From positions 62,001 through 126,000 of the forward strand of contig NZ_NSFT01000003.1 in assembly GCF_002294725.1 (NCBI RefSeq): a stretch of 64,000 nt of DNA, given 5' to 3'. Positions 44,798 through 57,407 of the stretch are shown here, one piece after another. Numbering within the stretch: position 1 is the stretch's first letter; every line of letters begins with the position of its first letter. The DNA is from Mesorhizobium sp. WSM4313 (GTDB lineage: Bacteria; Pseudomonadota; Alphaproteobacteria; Rhizobiales; Rhizobiaceae). The translations under genes and the position numbers were made by a program. The notes beneath the pieces were generated by a model. It had not been told where the DNA came from. It did no database searches and was given only the letters and a program-made list of their open reading frames with translations.

Positions 44798-46312
44798 TCA
44801 GCCGACCCACCACCCGGTGCGCTGGCCGCGATGAAACTGGATAGTCTTTTCCTCGGTATAATCCTCGACAGCGCGTTTGCCGAGTTCGCGTCCCAGACCC
44901 GACTGCTTGTAGCCGCCGAAGGGCAGTTCGGGATAACCTTCCATGAACGTATTCACCCAAACCGTCCCCGAACGCACGCCGCGCGCCACCGACATGCACG
45001 TGTCGATACCGGCGCTCCACACCCCTGCAGACAGACCATAGGGCGTGTTGTTGGCAATGCGCAATGCCTCTTCAATCGTTTCAAAAGTGAGCACGGACAG
45101 CACTGGCCCGAACACTTCCTCGCGCGCGATCGCCATATCCTCCGTGACGTCACGGATGATGGTCGGATCGAGATATTGACCGGCGTTGGATGGAAGCCGC
45201 GCGCCACCGGCGAAAACGCTGCCGCCGTCGGTTTTCGCCGCTGTCACATAGCCGGCTACCTTTTCCATATGGTCGGCCGAGATCATCGCGCCGACCTTGG
45301 TGCGGTCGTCGAGCGGATCGCCGACGCGGACCTTCTGGGACAGCGCCTTGACCGCGTTGAGGAAGTCGTCGGCGATCGCCTCATGCACGATCAGGCGGCT
45401 GCCGGCATTGCAGCATTCGCCGGCGTTGAAGAAGCCGCCGAACACTGCGGCATCCGCAGCGGCCTCGAGGTCGGCGTCGGGGAAGACGATCTGGCCGTTC
45501 TTGCCGCCGAGTTCCATCGAAACCTTCTTCAAGGAATCGGAAGCGGCGGCCATGGTTGTCTTGCCGACACGGGTCGAGCCGGTGAAGGAGACCATCTCGA
45601 CCAGCGGATGGGCGACCATCGGCGCGCCGACATCGGCGCCGTAGCCTGCGAGAATGTTGACGACGCCGGCCGGCAGCCCGGCCTCGAGCAGGATGTCGCC
45701 GAGCACGAAAGTGGAAGCGGACGTCATCTCGCTCGGCTTCACCACCGCCGTGCAGCCGGCGGCGAGCGCGAAAGGCAGCTTTTGGCTGACGATCAGGAAA
45801 GGGAAATTCCACGGCGTGATGATCGAGACGACGCCGAGCGGCTCGCGCAGCACGACGCCCAGCATGGAATCGCCGAGATTGGCGTAACTTTCGCCATGCA
45901 GCGTGCGGGCAAGCGAAGCGGCATAGCGCCAGATGTCGATCGCGCCGCCGATCTCGCCGCGCGCCTGAGCGATCGGCTTGCCGGATTCCAGCACGTCGAG
46001 ACGGGCGATCTCTTCCAGCCGGGTCTCGATCAGGTCGGCCGCCTTCAGCAGAACCGCCGCGCGTTCCGACGCCTTCATGCGCGGCCACGGGCCGGTCTCG
46101 AAGGCCTTGTGCGCGGCCTGCACCGCCGCCTCGACTTCCGCGGCGCCCGCTTGCGCATAACGGGACACGACGAAGCCGTGGCCTGGGCTGGCGCGCTCTA
46201 TGCTGCGGCCGTCGCAGGCATCGACATGCCTGCCGTCGATCAGCAGCTTGTAGGCCTTCGGCGCCTCAGACGCCTCGGCCGGCATGGCAATGTTGAGCGG
46301 TGCGTTCATCAT
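44798..46312 (-). CDS. Aldehyde dehydrogenase (betaine-aldehyde-like)
   Basis: 504-residue NAD-dependent aldehyde dehydrogenase. I-T-P-W-N-F-P-F (~158), F-T-G-S-T-R-V-G (~238), catalytic M-E-L-G-G-K-N (~260) and nucleophile N-A-G-E-C-C-N-A-G (~294) are intact. The C-terminus G-G-Y-K-Q-S-G-L-G-R-E is typical of the betaine/gamma-aminobutyraldehyde group. Two adjacent ATGs (46312, 46309) follow an AGAGAAG site. It is seven bases from the enoyl-CoA hydratase gene. Confidence 0.93.
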   Translation of the reverse strand: MMNAPLNIAMPAEASEAPKAYKLLIDGRHVDACDGRSIERASPGHGFVVSRYAQAGAAEVEAAVQAAHKAFETGPWPRMKASERAAVLLKAADLIETRLEEIARLDVLESGKPIAQARGEIGGAIDIWRYAASLARTLHGESYANLGDSMLGVVLREPLGVVSIITPWNFPFLIVSQKLPFALAAGCTAVVKPSEMTSASTFVLGDILLEAGLPAGVVNILAGYGADVGAPMVAHPLVEMVSFTGSTRVGKTTMAAASDSLKKVSMELGGKNGQIVFPDADLEAAADAAVFGGFFNAGECCNAGSRLIVHEAIADDFLNAVKALSQKVRVGDPLDDRTKVGAMISADHMEKVAGYVTAAKTDGGSVFAGGARLPSNAGQYLDPTIIRDVTEDMAIAREEVFGPVLSVLTFETIEEALRIANNTPYGLSAGVWSAGIDTCMSVARGVRSGTVWVNTFMEGYPELPFGGYKQSGLGRELGKRAVEDYTEEKTIQFHRGQRTGWWVG

Positions 46313-46319
46313 GTCTTCT

Positions 46320-47085
46320 CTAGAATCTCGAAAAGGCCGGCTTCTGCTTGGCCTTGAAGGCACCGACGCCGGCTTTGAGGTCGGCGGTGAGCGCAATGAA
46401 ACCGCTGGCCAGCGCCTCGGTCGCGGCCGCACCTTCCTCGCCCTCGGCAACGCCGATCATCAGCTTCGCGGCCTCCGTCGCCAGCGGACCGCGCTCGGCG
46501 ATCTTTTCGGCCCAGGCTTTGGCTTCGTCGAAAGCCTTGCCTGTTTCGGCCAGTCGGTCGACGACGCCGTGCGCGAGCGCGTCGGATGCCAGGAAAATCT
46601 CGCCGCCGATCGCCATCCGGCGCACGATCTGTGCACTAAAGCGGCGCACGGCGCGCTGCGTGCCCGACCAACCGGGAACGACGCCGATCGAGGTTTCGGG
46701 GAAGCCGAGTTTGACCTGCATTTCGGCGACGCGGAAATCGCAGGCCGCCGCCAGTTCCAGCCCACCGCCCAGCGCATGACCGGAGAGCACGGCGATGGTC
46801 GGCTGCCTGAGCCGCGCCAGCCGATCGAAGACGCGGTGGCCGTAGCGCACCCATTGCACCTGGAAGTCGGCGGCGCTCATGGCACCCCAGGCCTCGACGT
46901 CGCCGCCGGCGCAGAAGCCCTTGCCGTCGCCGCGGATAAGCACGGCGCGAACGCCCTCGGCCAGTTCCGCTTCGTCAAGCGCCGTCTCGAGCGCGCGCAG
47001 CATCGGGATATCGAGGGCGTTGAACTTTTCCGGCCGGCGCAGCGTGACGATGCCTATGGCGTCGTCCCGCTCGAAGGTGACAAGC

Positions 47086-47093
<8 letters not shown>
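46320..47093 (-). CDS. Enoyl-CoA hydratase/isomerase family protein
   Basis: 257-residue crotonase-fold enzyme. L-R-R-P-E-K-F-N-A-L-D near residue 20, the first oxyanion segment G-K-G-F-C-A-G-G-D (~58) and the second H-A-L-G-G-G-L-E-L-A (~100) are all present. The Glu pair in crotonase positions looks only partly kept (G-F-P-E-T-S-I-G-V-V-P), so it may be an isomerase or hydrolase. It overlaps the CoA-transferase gene by 8 bases, making a shared CoA-ester step likely. Confidence 0.91.
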
Positions 47094-50740
<3,647 letters not shown>

Positions 50741-50774
50741 CCTCGTCATGTCCTCCAAGTTTCGAGAAAATTTA

Positions 50775-50788
50775 TTGGAACGTTCTAA
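50775..50788. promoter_or_regulatory. LacI operator site A
   Basis: TTGGAACGTTCTAA, a near-perfect 14-base palindrome (one mismatched pair) with a central CG, as is typical for LacI-family operators. It lies about 35 bases upstream of the lacI start. Confidence 0.75.
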
Positions 50789-50841
50789 TCATCGATCCAA
50801 ATCCGAGTCAATCAGGATTCCGCTGAGATTCGAAAAATTGA

Positions 50842-50855
50842 TTGGAGCGGTTCAA
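50842..50855. promoter_or_regulatory. LacI operator site B (weaker)
   Basis: TTGGAGCGGTTCAA keeps five of seven arm pairs of site A/C and has the same 14-base span. Centre-to-centre distance is 67 bases to A and 99 to C. Confidence 0.55.
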
Positions 50856-50894
50856 AACGTCAATGAATGTAAGGACTATTCCAAAGGAGACACA

Positions 50895-50936
50895 ATGTCT
50901 TCCGGCTTGGATGCCGTGAATCATAATGGTTCTTGA
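50895..50936 (+). CDS. Possible 13-residue leader peptide
   Basis: ATG 50895 is preceded by a very good ribosome site (AAGGAGA, 5-6 bases away) and encodes MSSGLDAVNHNGS before a TGA at 50934-50936. It lies between operators B and C, upstream of the DUF993 gene. It could be a leader peptide or the remnant of a deleted gene. No family recognised; codon evidence is too short to judge. Confidence 0.35.
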   Translation: MSSGLDAVNHNGS

Positions 50937-50940
50937 TTTA

Positions 50941-50954
50941 TTGGAACGTTCCAT
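50941..50954. promoter_or_regulatory. LacI operator site C
   Basis: TTGGAACGTTCCAT contains the perfect 12-base palindrome TGGAACGTTCCA (50942-50953). It is 27 bases upstream of the DUF993 start, where bound repressor would block that transcript. Confidence 0.8.
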
Positions 50955-50980
50955 TTATAGCGACCGCACGGGAGAGTTCC

Positions 50981-52135
50981 ATGGACATCACCTTGCCTGC
51001 GGCAAACGGCGACCGCATCAGTTATCGGCTTGTCGGCAAACCGGTCGAACCGATCGAGGGCGCACGCTTTTCGCGCATCGCCTATGCCGCCGCCCATGTC
51101 GTTGCCGATCCCATCGCCATGACCGATCCGTGGTCGCGGCCGGCGGTCGACTGGAACAGGACGATGGCGTTCCGCCATCATCTGTGGCGGCTCGGCTTTC
51201 GCATCGCCGAAGCCATGGACACGTCTCAGCGCGGGATGGGTTTCGACTGGGCGAGCGCGAAGGAGCTGATCCGCCGCTCGATCGCGGAAGCCAAAACGGT
51301 GCCGGGCGCCGACCTCGCGTCGGGGGCGGGGACCGATCACCTGGCGCCGGCTGCGGCCAAGACGCTCGATGACGTCATCGGCGCCTATGAAGAGCAATTC
51401 GCCTTCATCGAAGGCGAGGGCGGCAAGGCGATCATGATGGCGAGCCGCGCGCTCGCGGCGGTGGCCAAAGGGCCGGACGATTATGCCCGCGTTTATGAGC
51501 GCATGCTGTCCCAGGCATCGGGCAAGGTCATCCTGCACTGGCTGGGCGACATGTTCGATCCGGCACTCAAGGGCTATTGGGGCAGCAACGATTTTGACGC
51601 GGCGCTCGACACGGTCGTCGCCATCATCGGGCGGCATGCGGGCAAGGTCGAAGGCATCAAGATATCGCTGCTCGACGCGGAGAAGGAGGTCTTGCTGCGC
51701 AACCGGCTGCCCGAGGGCGTCGTGATGTTCACCGGCGACGATTTCAACTATCCCGAACTGATCGCCGGCGACGGCAGGAAACACTCGCACGCGCTGCTCG
51801 GCATCTTCGACGCCATCGCGCCGGTGGCAAATGCCGCGCTGGCGAAGCTGGCGGAAGGTGACAAGACCGGCTATGACGCGCTGATGGCGCCGACCGTGCC
51901 GCTGTCGCGAAAAATCTTCGAGGCGCCGACCGAATACTACAAGGCCGGCATCGTCTTCATGGCCTGGCTGAACGGGCATCAGGACCACTTCACGATGGTG
52001 GGCGGCATGCAATCGGCGCGCGGCATATGCCACTACGCGGATGCCTTCCGGCTCTCCGACCAGGCCGGGCTGCTGGCCGACCCCGATCTTGCCATCGCCA
52101 GGATGAAGACCCTGCTGGCGGTCGCGGGCGTTTAA
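50981..52135 (+). CDS. DUF993 family (dihydrodipicolinate-synthase-like) protein
   Basis: 384-residue protein of the DUF993 group, which I recognise as having a DHDPS-like TIM-barrel fold (aldolase/lyase superfamily). Typical segments: W-S-R-P-A-V-D-W-N-R-T near 48, H-W-L-G-D-M-F-D-P-A-L-K-G-Y-W near 190, I-K-I-S-L-L-D near 228 with the probable Schiff-base Lys, and V-M-F-T-G-D-D-F-N-Y near 250. ATG 50981 follows GGGAGAG. It is divergent from lacI and the Gfo/Idh/MocA operon and shares their operators. A retro-aldol or dehydratase step on a sugar-derived acid is the likely role (inference). Confidence 0.88.
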   Translation: MDITLPAANGDRISYRLVGKPVEPIEGARFSRIAYAAAHVVADPIAMTDPWSRPAVDWNRTMAFRHHLWRLGFRIAEAMDTSQRGMGFDWASAKELIRRSIAEAKTVPGADLASGAGTDHLAPAAAKTLDDVIGAYEEQFAFIEGEGGKAIMMASRALAAVAKGPDDYARVYERMLSQASGKVILHWLGDMFDPALKGYWGSNDFDAALDTVVAIIGRHAGKVEGIKISLLDAEKEVLLRNRLPEGVVMFTGDDFNYPELIAGDGRKHSHALLGIFDAIAPVANAALAKLAEGDKTGYDALMAPTVPLSRKIFEAPTEYYKAGIVFMAWLNGHQDHFTMVGGMQSARGICHYADAFRLSDQAGLLADPDLAIARMKTLLAVAGV

Positions 52136-52208
52136 GCCGGTCCCCGTGCGGGGATTTGCGTTTCGGCGATAAATCGTATTCGCTTGCCGAAAATAGGCGC
52201 GGGCGCAC

Positions 52209-53321
52209 ATGGCAATGGCGGAGAAAGTCGCCCCGGCAGACAAGGTCGCCCTGGCAGACAGGGTCGCGCTTGTCACCGGGGTTACCGGGCAGGACGGGGC
52301 TTATCTGGCTGAGCTGCTGCTCGGCAAGGGCTATGTCGTCCACGGCGTCAAACGCCGGTCGTCTTCCTTCAACACCGAGCGCGTCGACGACATCTATGTC
52401 GATCCGCATGAGAGCGGCACGCGCTTCTTTCTGCATCATGGCGATCTGACCGACGCGACCAATCTGATCCGCCTCGTGCAGGAGACGAAGCCCAGCGAGA
52501 TCTATAATCTCGGCGCGCAAAGCCATGTCCAGGTGAGCTTCGAGACGCCGGAATACACCGCTAATGCCGATGCGCTGGGGACGCTCAAGCTTCTCGAAGC
52601 GATCCGCATTCTCGGCCTCGAGAAATCGGTGCGCTTCTACCAGGCCTCGACCTCGGAGCTCTATGGCGACGCGGTCGAAGCTCCGCAGAACGAGAGCACG
52701 CCATTCCGGCCGCGCTCGCCCTATGCGGCAGCCAAGCTTTATGCTTACTGGATCACGGTCAATTACCGCCAGGCCTATGGCATGTTCGCCGCCAACGGCA
52801 TCCTGTTCAATCACGAGAGCCCGACGCGTGGCGAAATCTTCGTCACCCGCAAGATCACGCGCGCCGTTGCCGCGATCCATCACGGCCTGCAGGATACGCT
52901 ATATCTCGGCAATATCGACGCACGTCGCGACTGGGGCCATGCACGCGACTATGTCGAGGGCATGTGGCGTATCCTGCAGCATGACGAGCCGGACGATTTC
53001 GTGCTCGCGACCGGCGAGGCGCATTCGGTGCGCGAATTCGTGGAACTCGCCTTCGCCGAGGCCGGACATCGCATTCGCTGGCAGGGCAGCGGCGCCGATG
53101 AAGTCGGCATCGACGCAGCCACCGGCGCCGCGCTTGTGCGGATCGATCCGCGCTACTTCCGGCCGACCGAAGTGGATACGCTGGTCGGCGACGCCGCCAA
53201 GGCAAGAAAGGTTTTGGGCTGGTCGCACACCATCGGCTTCAAGGACCTGGTGGCGGAAATGGTTCGGGCCGATCTGATGCGCGCCGCCGGCGCTACTTGG
53301 CGCAACGGCCGTTCAACCTAG
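52209..53321 (+). CDS. gmd: GDP-mannose 4,6-dehydratase
   Basis: 370-residue extended SDR that makes GDP-4-keto-6-deoxy-mannose, the first step to GDP-L-fucose. NAD(P) motif [11 protein letters not shown] (~24), [11 protein letters not shown] (~46), catalytic S-T-S-E-L-Y-G (~148) and Y-A-A-A-K (~176). The end is R-P-T-E-V-D-x-L-V-G-D. The first ~20 residues are a short Ala/Asp repeat-like extension ([11 protein letters not shown]), so an ATG at 52215 is also possible. It is followed by fcl after 11 bases. Confidence 0.95.
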   Translation: MAMAEKVAPADKVALADRVALVTGVTGQDGAYLAELLLGKGYVVHGVKRRSSSFNTERVDDIYVDPHESGTRFFLHHGDLTDATNLIRLVQETKPSEIYNLGAQSHVQVSFETPEYTANADALGTLKLLEAIRILGLEKSVRFYQASTSELYGDAVEAPQNESTPFRPRSPYAAAKLYAYWITVNYRQAYGMFAANGILFNHESPTRGEIFVTRKITRAVAAIHHGLQDTLYLGNIDARRDWGHARDYVEGMWRILQHDEPDDFVLATGEAHSVREFVELAFAEAGHRIRWQGSGADEVGIDAATGAALVRIDPRYFRPTEVDTLVGDAAKARKVLGWSHTIGFKDLVAEMVRADLMRAAGATWRNGRST

Positions 53322-53332
53322 GACCTGCGCTT

Positions 53333-54301
53333 ATGGACAAGAGTTTCGATCTCAAAGGAAAGCGCATTTTCATTGCCGGCCACCGCGGCATGGTCGGCTC
53401 GGCCCTGATGCGCCGCCTGGCCGGCGAGGATTGCGAGATCGTGACCGTGGCGCGCAGCGAGCTCGACCTTCTCGACCAGGCCGGCGTGCGCCGCTGGATG
53501 GAGGACCGGCGGCCCGACGCGGTGATCATGGCGGCCGCCAAGGTCGGCGGCATCCTGGCCAATGACAGCTTCCCGGTGGATTTCCTTTACGAAAACCTCG
53601 TCGTGCAGACCAATGTCGTCGAGGCCGCCTTTCGCAGCGGGGTGCAGAAGCTCCTGTTCCTGGGCTCGTCCTGCATCTATCCGAAGCTTGCGCCGCAGCC
53701 GATCCCGGAAGACGCGCTGCTCACCGGCCCGCTCGAACCCACAAACGAATGGTACGCCGTCGCCAAGATCGCCGGGTTGAAACTTTGCCAGGCCTACCGG
53801 CGCCAACATAGCGTCGACTACATCTCGGCCATGCCGACAAATCTCTATGGTCCGGGCGATAATTTCGACCTCGACAGCAGTCATGTCGTGCCTGCGCTGA
53901 TGCGCAAGGCGCATATGGCGAAGCTAACCGGTCAAAAGACCCTGCAGGTGTGGGGTTCGGGCCGGCCGATGCGAGAATTCCTGCATGTCGACGACGCCGC
54001 CGACGCCTTTGTCTGGCTTTTGAAGACTTATTCCGGCGACGGCCACGTCAATGTCGGCAGCGGTGAGGACATCACCATCGCGGAGCTTGCCGGCACCGTC
54101 GTATCGGTCGTCGGCGCCGGCGCCGAGATCGCGTTCGATCCGACGAAGCCGGACGGGATGCCGCGCAAGCTGATGGACGTCTCGCGCCTGTTCAAGACCG
54201 GCTGGAGGCCGGCCTATTCGCTTCGAGATGGATTGGAACAGACCTATGCCTGGTTCCTCGACCATGTCGAGAAAGGCGATATCCGTCTTGGCGCTGCATG
54301 A
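53333..54301 (+). CDS. fcl: GDP-L-fucose synthase
   Basis: 322-residue extended SDR (WcaG) that epimerises and reduces the Gmd product to GDP-L-fucose. I-A-G-H-R-G-M-V-G-S-A at ~14-24, S-S-C-I-Y-P (~112) and catalytic Y-A-V-A-K-I-A-G (~141). The end of the family consensus P-D-G-M-P-R-K-L-M-D is intact. It overlaps the next gene by 38 bases, consistent with a three-gene unit with gmd. Confidence 0.95.
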   Translation: MDKSFDLKGKRIFIAGHRGMVGSALMRRLAGEDCEIVTVARSELDLLDQAGVRRWMEDRRPDAVIMAAAKVGGILANDSFPVDFLYENLVVQTNVVEAAFRSGVQKLLFLGSSCIYPKLAPQPIPEDALLTGPLEPTNEWYAVAKIAGLKLCQAYRRQHSVDYISAMPTNLYGPGDNFDLDSSHVVPALMRKAHMAKLTGQKTLQVWGSGRPMREFLHVDDAADAFVWLLKTYSGDGHVNVGSGEDITIAELAGTVVSVVGAGAEIAFDPTKPDGMPRKLMDVSRLFKTGWRPAYSLRDGLEQTYAWFLDHVEKGDIRLGAA

Positions 54302-55718
54302 TTCTCAATCGAAACTCATCGCGGCGACCAGGGAGGACGGTTTGGGCGGCCGGCTTCTGGCTATGGTCAACGCCAAGGCGCTTGCCGACTCGCTCGGCTA
54401 TCGCTTCGGCTTTGCCTGGAAGCCGATCCATGACGATAAATTTCACTCGGTCGAGAAAGTCGACAAGATATTCTCCGCCGATTTCATCGAGAAGCACTGG
54501 CTGGGGGAGACGGTCGAACCATTGGGTTTCGATGTTCTCGGAGAGGTAGCCTTTAGCCGTGCCAGTCTCGATGCCGCGGCGGCACGGCGAAGGTTTCGCG
54601 GCTGGATCTGCAACGAGTTTGAGATACTGGATCATTTTCAGGGCGGACCCCAACTCGTCCAACGATCGGAGACATTGCGAGGTTTCGGTTTTTCCAAGAC
54701 CGTGAATCAGGCGCTCGACGCCGCCGACAAGTGCCCGTTTCCGGGGCCGATCGCCGCTTTGCATCTTCGCAGCGGCGACATCGTGCGCGGCAAGTATCGC
54801 TTCATGCTGCATTTCAGCGACAAGGTAGTGGCCTCGACCTTGGTCAAGGCTGTCGCGTCGGAGCTTTCGTCAAAAGGCCTGACAACTCTTCTGATCGGTC
54901 AGGATCGTGAAACGCTCGAATATCTGCGGTCGGAAACGGGAGCCTTGCTGGGCGACGATCTGGGATCGGCGGAATTCGCAGATGAGACGCTCAAGGCATT
55001 CTTCGAGATGAGGCTGATGGCGCGGTGCCAGAAAATCTATGCAGGCGGCAGCGTCTATGCGTCCGTCGCATCGACGATGGGCGATGTCGGTCTCGTCCAT
55101 CCGAAAACCTTGTTCGACGGTTCGAGAGCCGCGGAAATGATTCTGGCCGAACTCAGCCGACATCAGGGCGATTACCACCCGCTCGAGGCGGCCTTCGGCT
55201 ATCAAACCGCGTTTCTCGATCTCGAGGATCAAATCAATCCCGCGCGAGCAAGAGACATCCTGGAAAAGGCTCACGCGCTGGATCCGCACAACGACGTCTA
55301 TCCGCTCAAAATCGCGGCGGCCTTTTTTCGCGAACGCGACTATCGGTCCGGCGAAGCCGTTTTGAAGGCGCTCATGACAAGACAGTTCGAAGCCTCTCCC
55401 GCAATGCCGTTGCGAGCGATTGGCGTGCTGGTCTGCCGGACATGGCGCGGCGATGTCATGTCGAAGGATTTCGAGTCCTTCTTCGCGGCGGCCGCAGAGG
55501 GGCATCCCTACGCCGCGGCGTGCTCGGCGCATATCCTCCATGCAACATTCGGGAAGGTGAAGCCGGCTCTGCGGATGATTGCGAAGTCGCTGGATGCGGA
55601 ACCGGCCAATGCCTTGTTCAAGAGAATCAAACGGCACATACGGCCATTGACGACGCCTCAGTCCGGTCCTCTGGCGAAGGCGCGGCTGCGACTCTGGAAG
55701 GCGGGGATTCGAATATAG
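54264..55718 (+). CDS. Candidate fucosyltransferase-like protein with helical tail
   Basis: 484-residue protein, not assigned with certainty. The first ~300 residues show features of the NodZ/alpha-1,6-fucosyltransferase-type fold: I-A-A-L-H-L-R-S-G-D (~170), a 'TTLLIGQDRE' strand and a C-terminal A-G-G-S-V-Y-A-S-V-A-S-T near 267, like the donor-site Ser-rich motif. The last ~190 residues are helical, with A-R-D-I-L-E-K-A-H-A-L-D-P-H-N-D, a TPR-like unit. ATG 54264 is chosen (M-S-R-K-A-I-S-V-L-A-L); ATGs at 54228 and 54246 are alternatives. Its overlap with fcl makes GDP-fucose the likely donor (inference). Confidence 0.65.
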   Translation: MSRKAISVLALHDSQSKLIAATREDGLGGRLLAMVNAKALADSLGYRFGFAWKPIHDDKFHSVEKVDKIFSADFIEKHWLGETVEPLGFDVLGEVAFSRASLDAAAARRRFRGWICNEFEILDHFQGGPQLVQRSETLRGFGFSKTVNQALDAADKCPFPGPIAALHLRSGDIVRGKYRFMLHFSDKVVASTLVKAVASELSSKGLTTLLIGQDRETLEYLRSETGALLGDDLGSAEFADETLKAFFEMRLMARCQKIYAGGSVYASVASTMGDVGLVHPKTLFDGSRAAEMILAELSRHQGDYHPLEAAFGYQTAFLDLEDQINPARARDILEKAHALDPHNDVYPLKIAAAFFRERDYRSGEAVLKALMTRQFEASPAMPLRAIGVLVCRTWRGDVMSKDFESFFAAAAEGHPYAAACSAHILHATFGKVKPALRMIAKSLDAEPANALFKRIKRHIRPLTTPQSGPLAKARLRLWKAGIRI

Positions 55719-55759
55719 GGACCGCCGCTGCGGTCTTTGCCGCGGCTGCATTAGGGAGA

Positions 55760-56428
55760 TCAAAAGCGGTAGTTCAGACTCAGAGAAACCGTATGGGTGC
55801 TGGGCTTGACGAATGTTGGACCAACCAACGCGCTGTCGTTTTGGAAATTATGGTCCGAGAAATGCGCGTAGGCGTAATCAAGGCCGACAACCCATTTGTC
55901 ATTGAGCGCGTAGTCGGCGCCGACACCGATCGTCCAGCCGGTATAAGTCCTGTCAAACTTGGTATCGCCAAAACCGAGAACGCTATATCCGGTATCGTGC
56001 AGGTGCAGGAAGGCCACGCCGCCCTTAACGTAGGGTAGGAAATTGCCCATCGCATATCCGGCCTTCGCAACGATATCGCCTTGCCAATCGGCAGCGGTCT
56101 CGAACGTTTCAGCGTCGATTGTCGGCACCGTCTTCTTGTTGAACACCGCAACCAGGCGGGCCTCCGCTCCGAGAACGAAATTGTTGTCGAACTGGTATTG
56201 ATAGCCTACTTGGCCGCCAACCGATGCCGACGTGCTATCACCATCGTATTCGCTAGGATCGTTATTGGGGATCGTCACATCGCCCTGGAGAAAATTGACG
56301 CCGGCCACTGCGCCGATATAGGCGCCTGTCCAATTGTAGGACGTGGGCTCGACCGACAATGCATCCGCAGCAAAGGCTGACGAACAAAACCCAACAAGCA
56401 TTGCCGACGTGAGTAGAACTTTCCTCAT
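55760..56428 (-). CDS. Outer-membrane beta-barrel protein (Omp25/31-like)
   Basis: 222-residue outer-membrane protein with a signal peptide (MRKVLLTSAMLVGFCSSAFA, cleaved after A-F-A). The mature protein starts Y-N-W-T-G-A-Y-I-G-A-V-A-G-V-N, the hallmark of the Omp25/31-like group. Alternating hydrophobic strands make an eight-stranded barrel, ending in the terminal Phe (S-L-S-L-N-Y-R-F) needed for Bam assembly. It converges on the fucosyl gene, with 41 bases between the stops. Probably structural. Confidence 0.9.
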   Translation of the reverse strand: MRKVLLTSAMLVGFCSSAFAADALSVEPTSYNWTGAYIGAVAGVNFLQGDVTIPNNDPSEYDGDSTSASVGGQVGYQYQFDNNFVLGAEARLVAVFNKKTVPTIDAETFETAADWQGDIVAKAGYAMGNFLPYVKGGVAFLHLHDTGYSVLGFGDTKFDRTYTGWTIGVGADYALNDKWVVGLDYAYAHFSDHNFQNDSALVGPTFVKPSTHTVSLSLNYRF

Positions 56429-56641
56429 AATTCGCCTGTCGCTCCCGATCCGCCATTGCACCTAAGGGTTGATAGCATGGCTTTCAGGGGTTGCGCTGTA
56501 ACACAGCGGCAACAGTGGCGCTGGAGGAGCTTAGCCTGACGTGCCGCGCGAGACCGGAGGCTAGGCCGGGCGGAGGCTGCAATATACCCAGCCGGTGTGC
56601 GCGGGGTCCACTGGCGGAGATCGGCCAATTTAATGGAAGGA

Positions 56642-56716
56642 TGGTGGGCGTGACAAGGATTGAACTTGTGACCCCTGCAATGTCAATGCAGTGCTCTCCC
56701 GCTGAGCTACACGCCC
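56642..56716 (-). tRNA. tRNA-Val (GAC)
   Basis: On the minus strand the acceptor GGGCGTG pairs with CACGCCC. The D arm is GCTC/GAGC, and the anticodon stem CTGCA/TGCAG encloses loop TTGACAT with anticodon GAC. The T arm is ACAAG-TTCAATC-CTTGT. CCA is encoded at the 3' end (56642-56644). Confidence 0.96.
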
Positions 56717-56831
56717 ATCCGAAGCCGCGCATACACCACTTTTGATCCGGCGCGTCAATAGCGGGAATGTGGAAAGACGGCTTCCGTTTGTCGCATCGAC
56801 ACGGCGCATCGTCGATGCCTGCCGAGGTGGC

Positions 56832-57194
56832 TCAGGCCGCCTGCAGCATCTTCTCGACCTCGTTGACGAGATCGCGCAGGTGGAAGGGCTTCGACAGCAC
56901 CTTGGCGTCCTTGGGCGCCTTGGAATCCGGATTGAGCGCGACTGCGGCAAAGCCTGTGATGAACATCACTTTGAGGTCCGGATCGATCTCGGTGGCGCGG
57001 CGGGCAAGCTCGATGCCGTCCATCTCCGGCATGACGATGTCGGTCAGGAGCAGCGAAAAAGGCTCTTCGCGCAGCCGCTCATAGGCGCTGGCGCCATTGT
57101 CGAAATCGCTTACCTGGTAGCCGGCGCGTTCCAGCGCCTTGACGAGGAAGCGGCGCATATCGTCGTCGTCTTCCGCCAGCAGAATGCGTGCCAT
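56832..57194 (-). CDS. cpdR: Response regulator CpdR
   Basis: 120-residue stand-alone receiver domain. Acidic pocket E-D-D-D-D-M at ~9-13, phosphorylated Asp in L-L-L-T-D-I-V-M-P-E-M-D-G (~51), T in M-F-I-T-G-F-A-A-V-A-L, and Lys in V-L-S-K-P-F-H-L-R-D-L. The sequence is of rhizobial CpdR1 type, the adaptor that controls ClpXP proteolysis of cell-cycle factors and polar localisation. ATG 57194 matches the usual M-A-R-I-L start; ATG 57197 is adjacent. The ChpT/CckA phosphorelay is its expected input (known for the family). Confidence 0.93.
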   Translation of the reverse strand: MARILLAEDDDDMRRFLVKALERAGYQVSDFDNGASAYERLREEPFSLLLTDIVMPEMDGIELARRATEIDPDLKVMFITGFAAVALNPDSKAPKDAKVLSKPFHLRDLVNEVEKMLQAA

Positions 57195-57407
57195 CATATC
57201 CCGTCCGAATCACCCGCCCCAAGCCTGCCGCCGGGCAAGGCTGTTAACCATGCTGTATATGAGGATGTGTCGGTAAACATCAAGTGAATGAAGGGCGTCC
57301 CGCATCCGGTTCAAGCTGCGGTTTCGTCGCCCGAAATGCTGGACATGCCGCACGCAAGGTGGCAAGTTTTACGTCATGATGCAGTGCTGTTTCCTGGTTC
57401 GTGCAAA

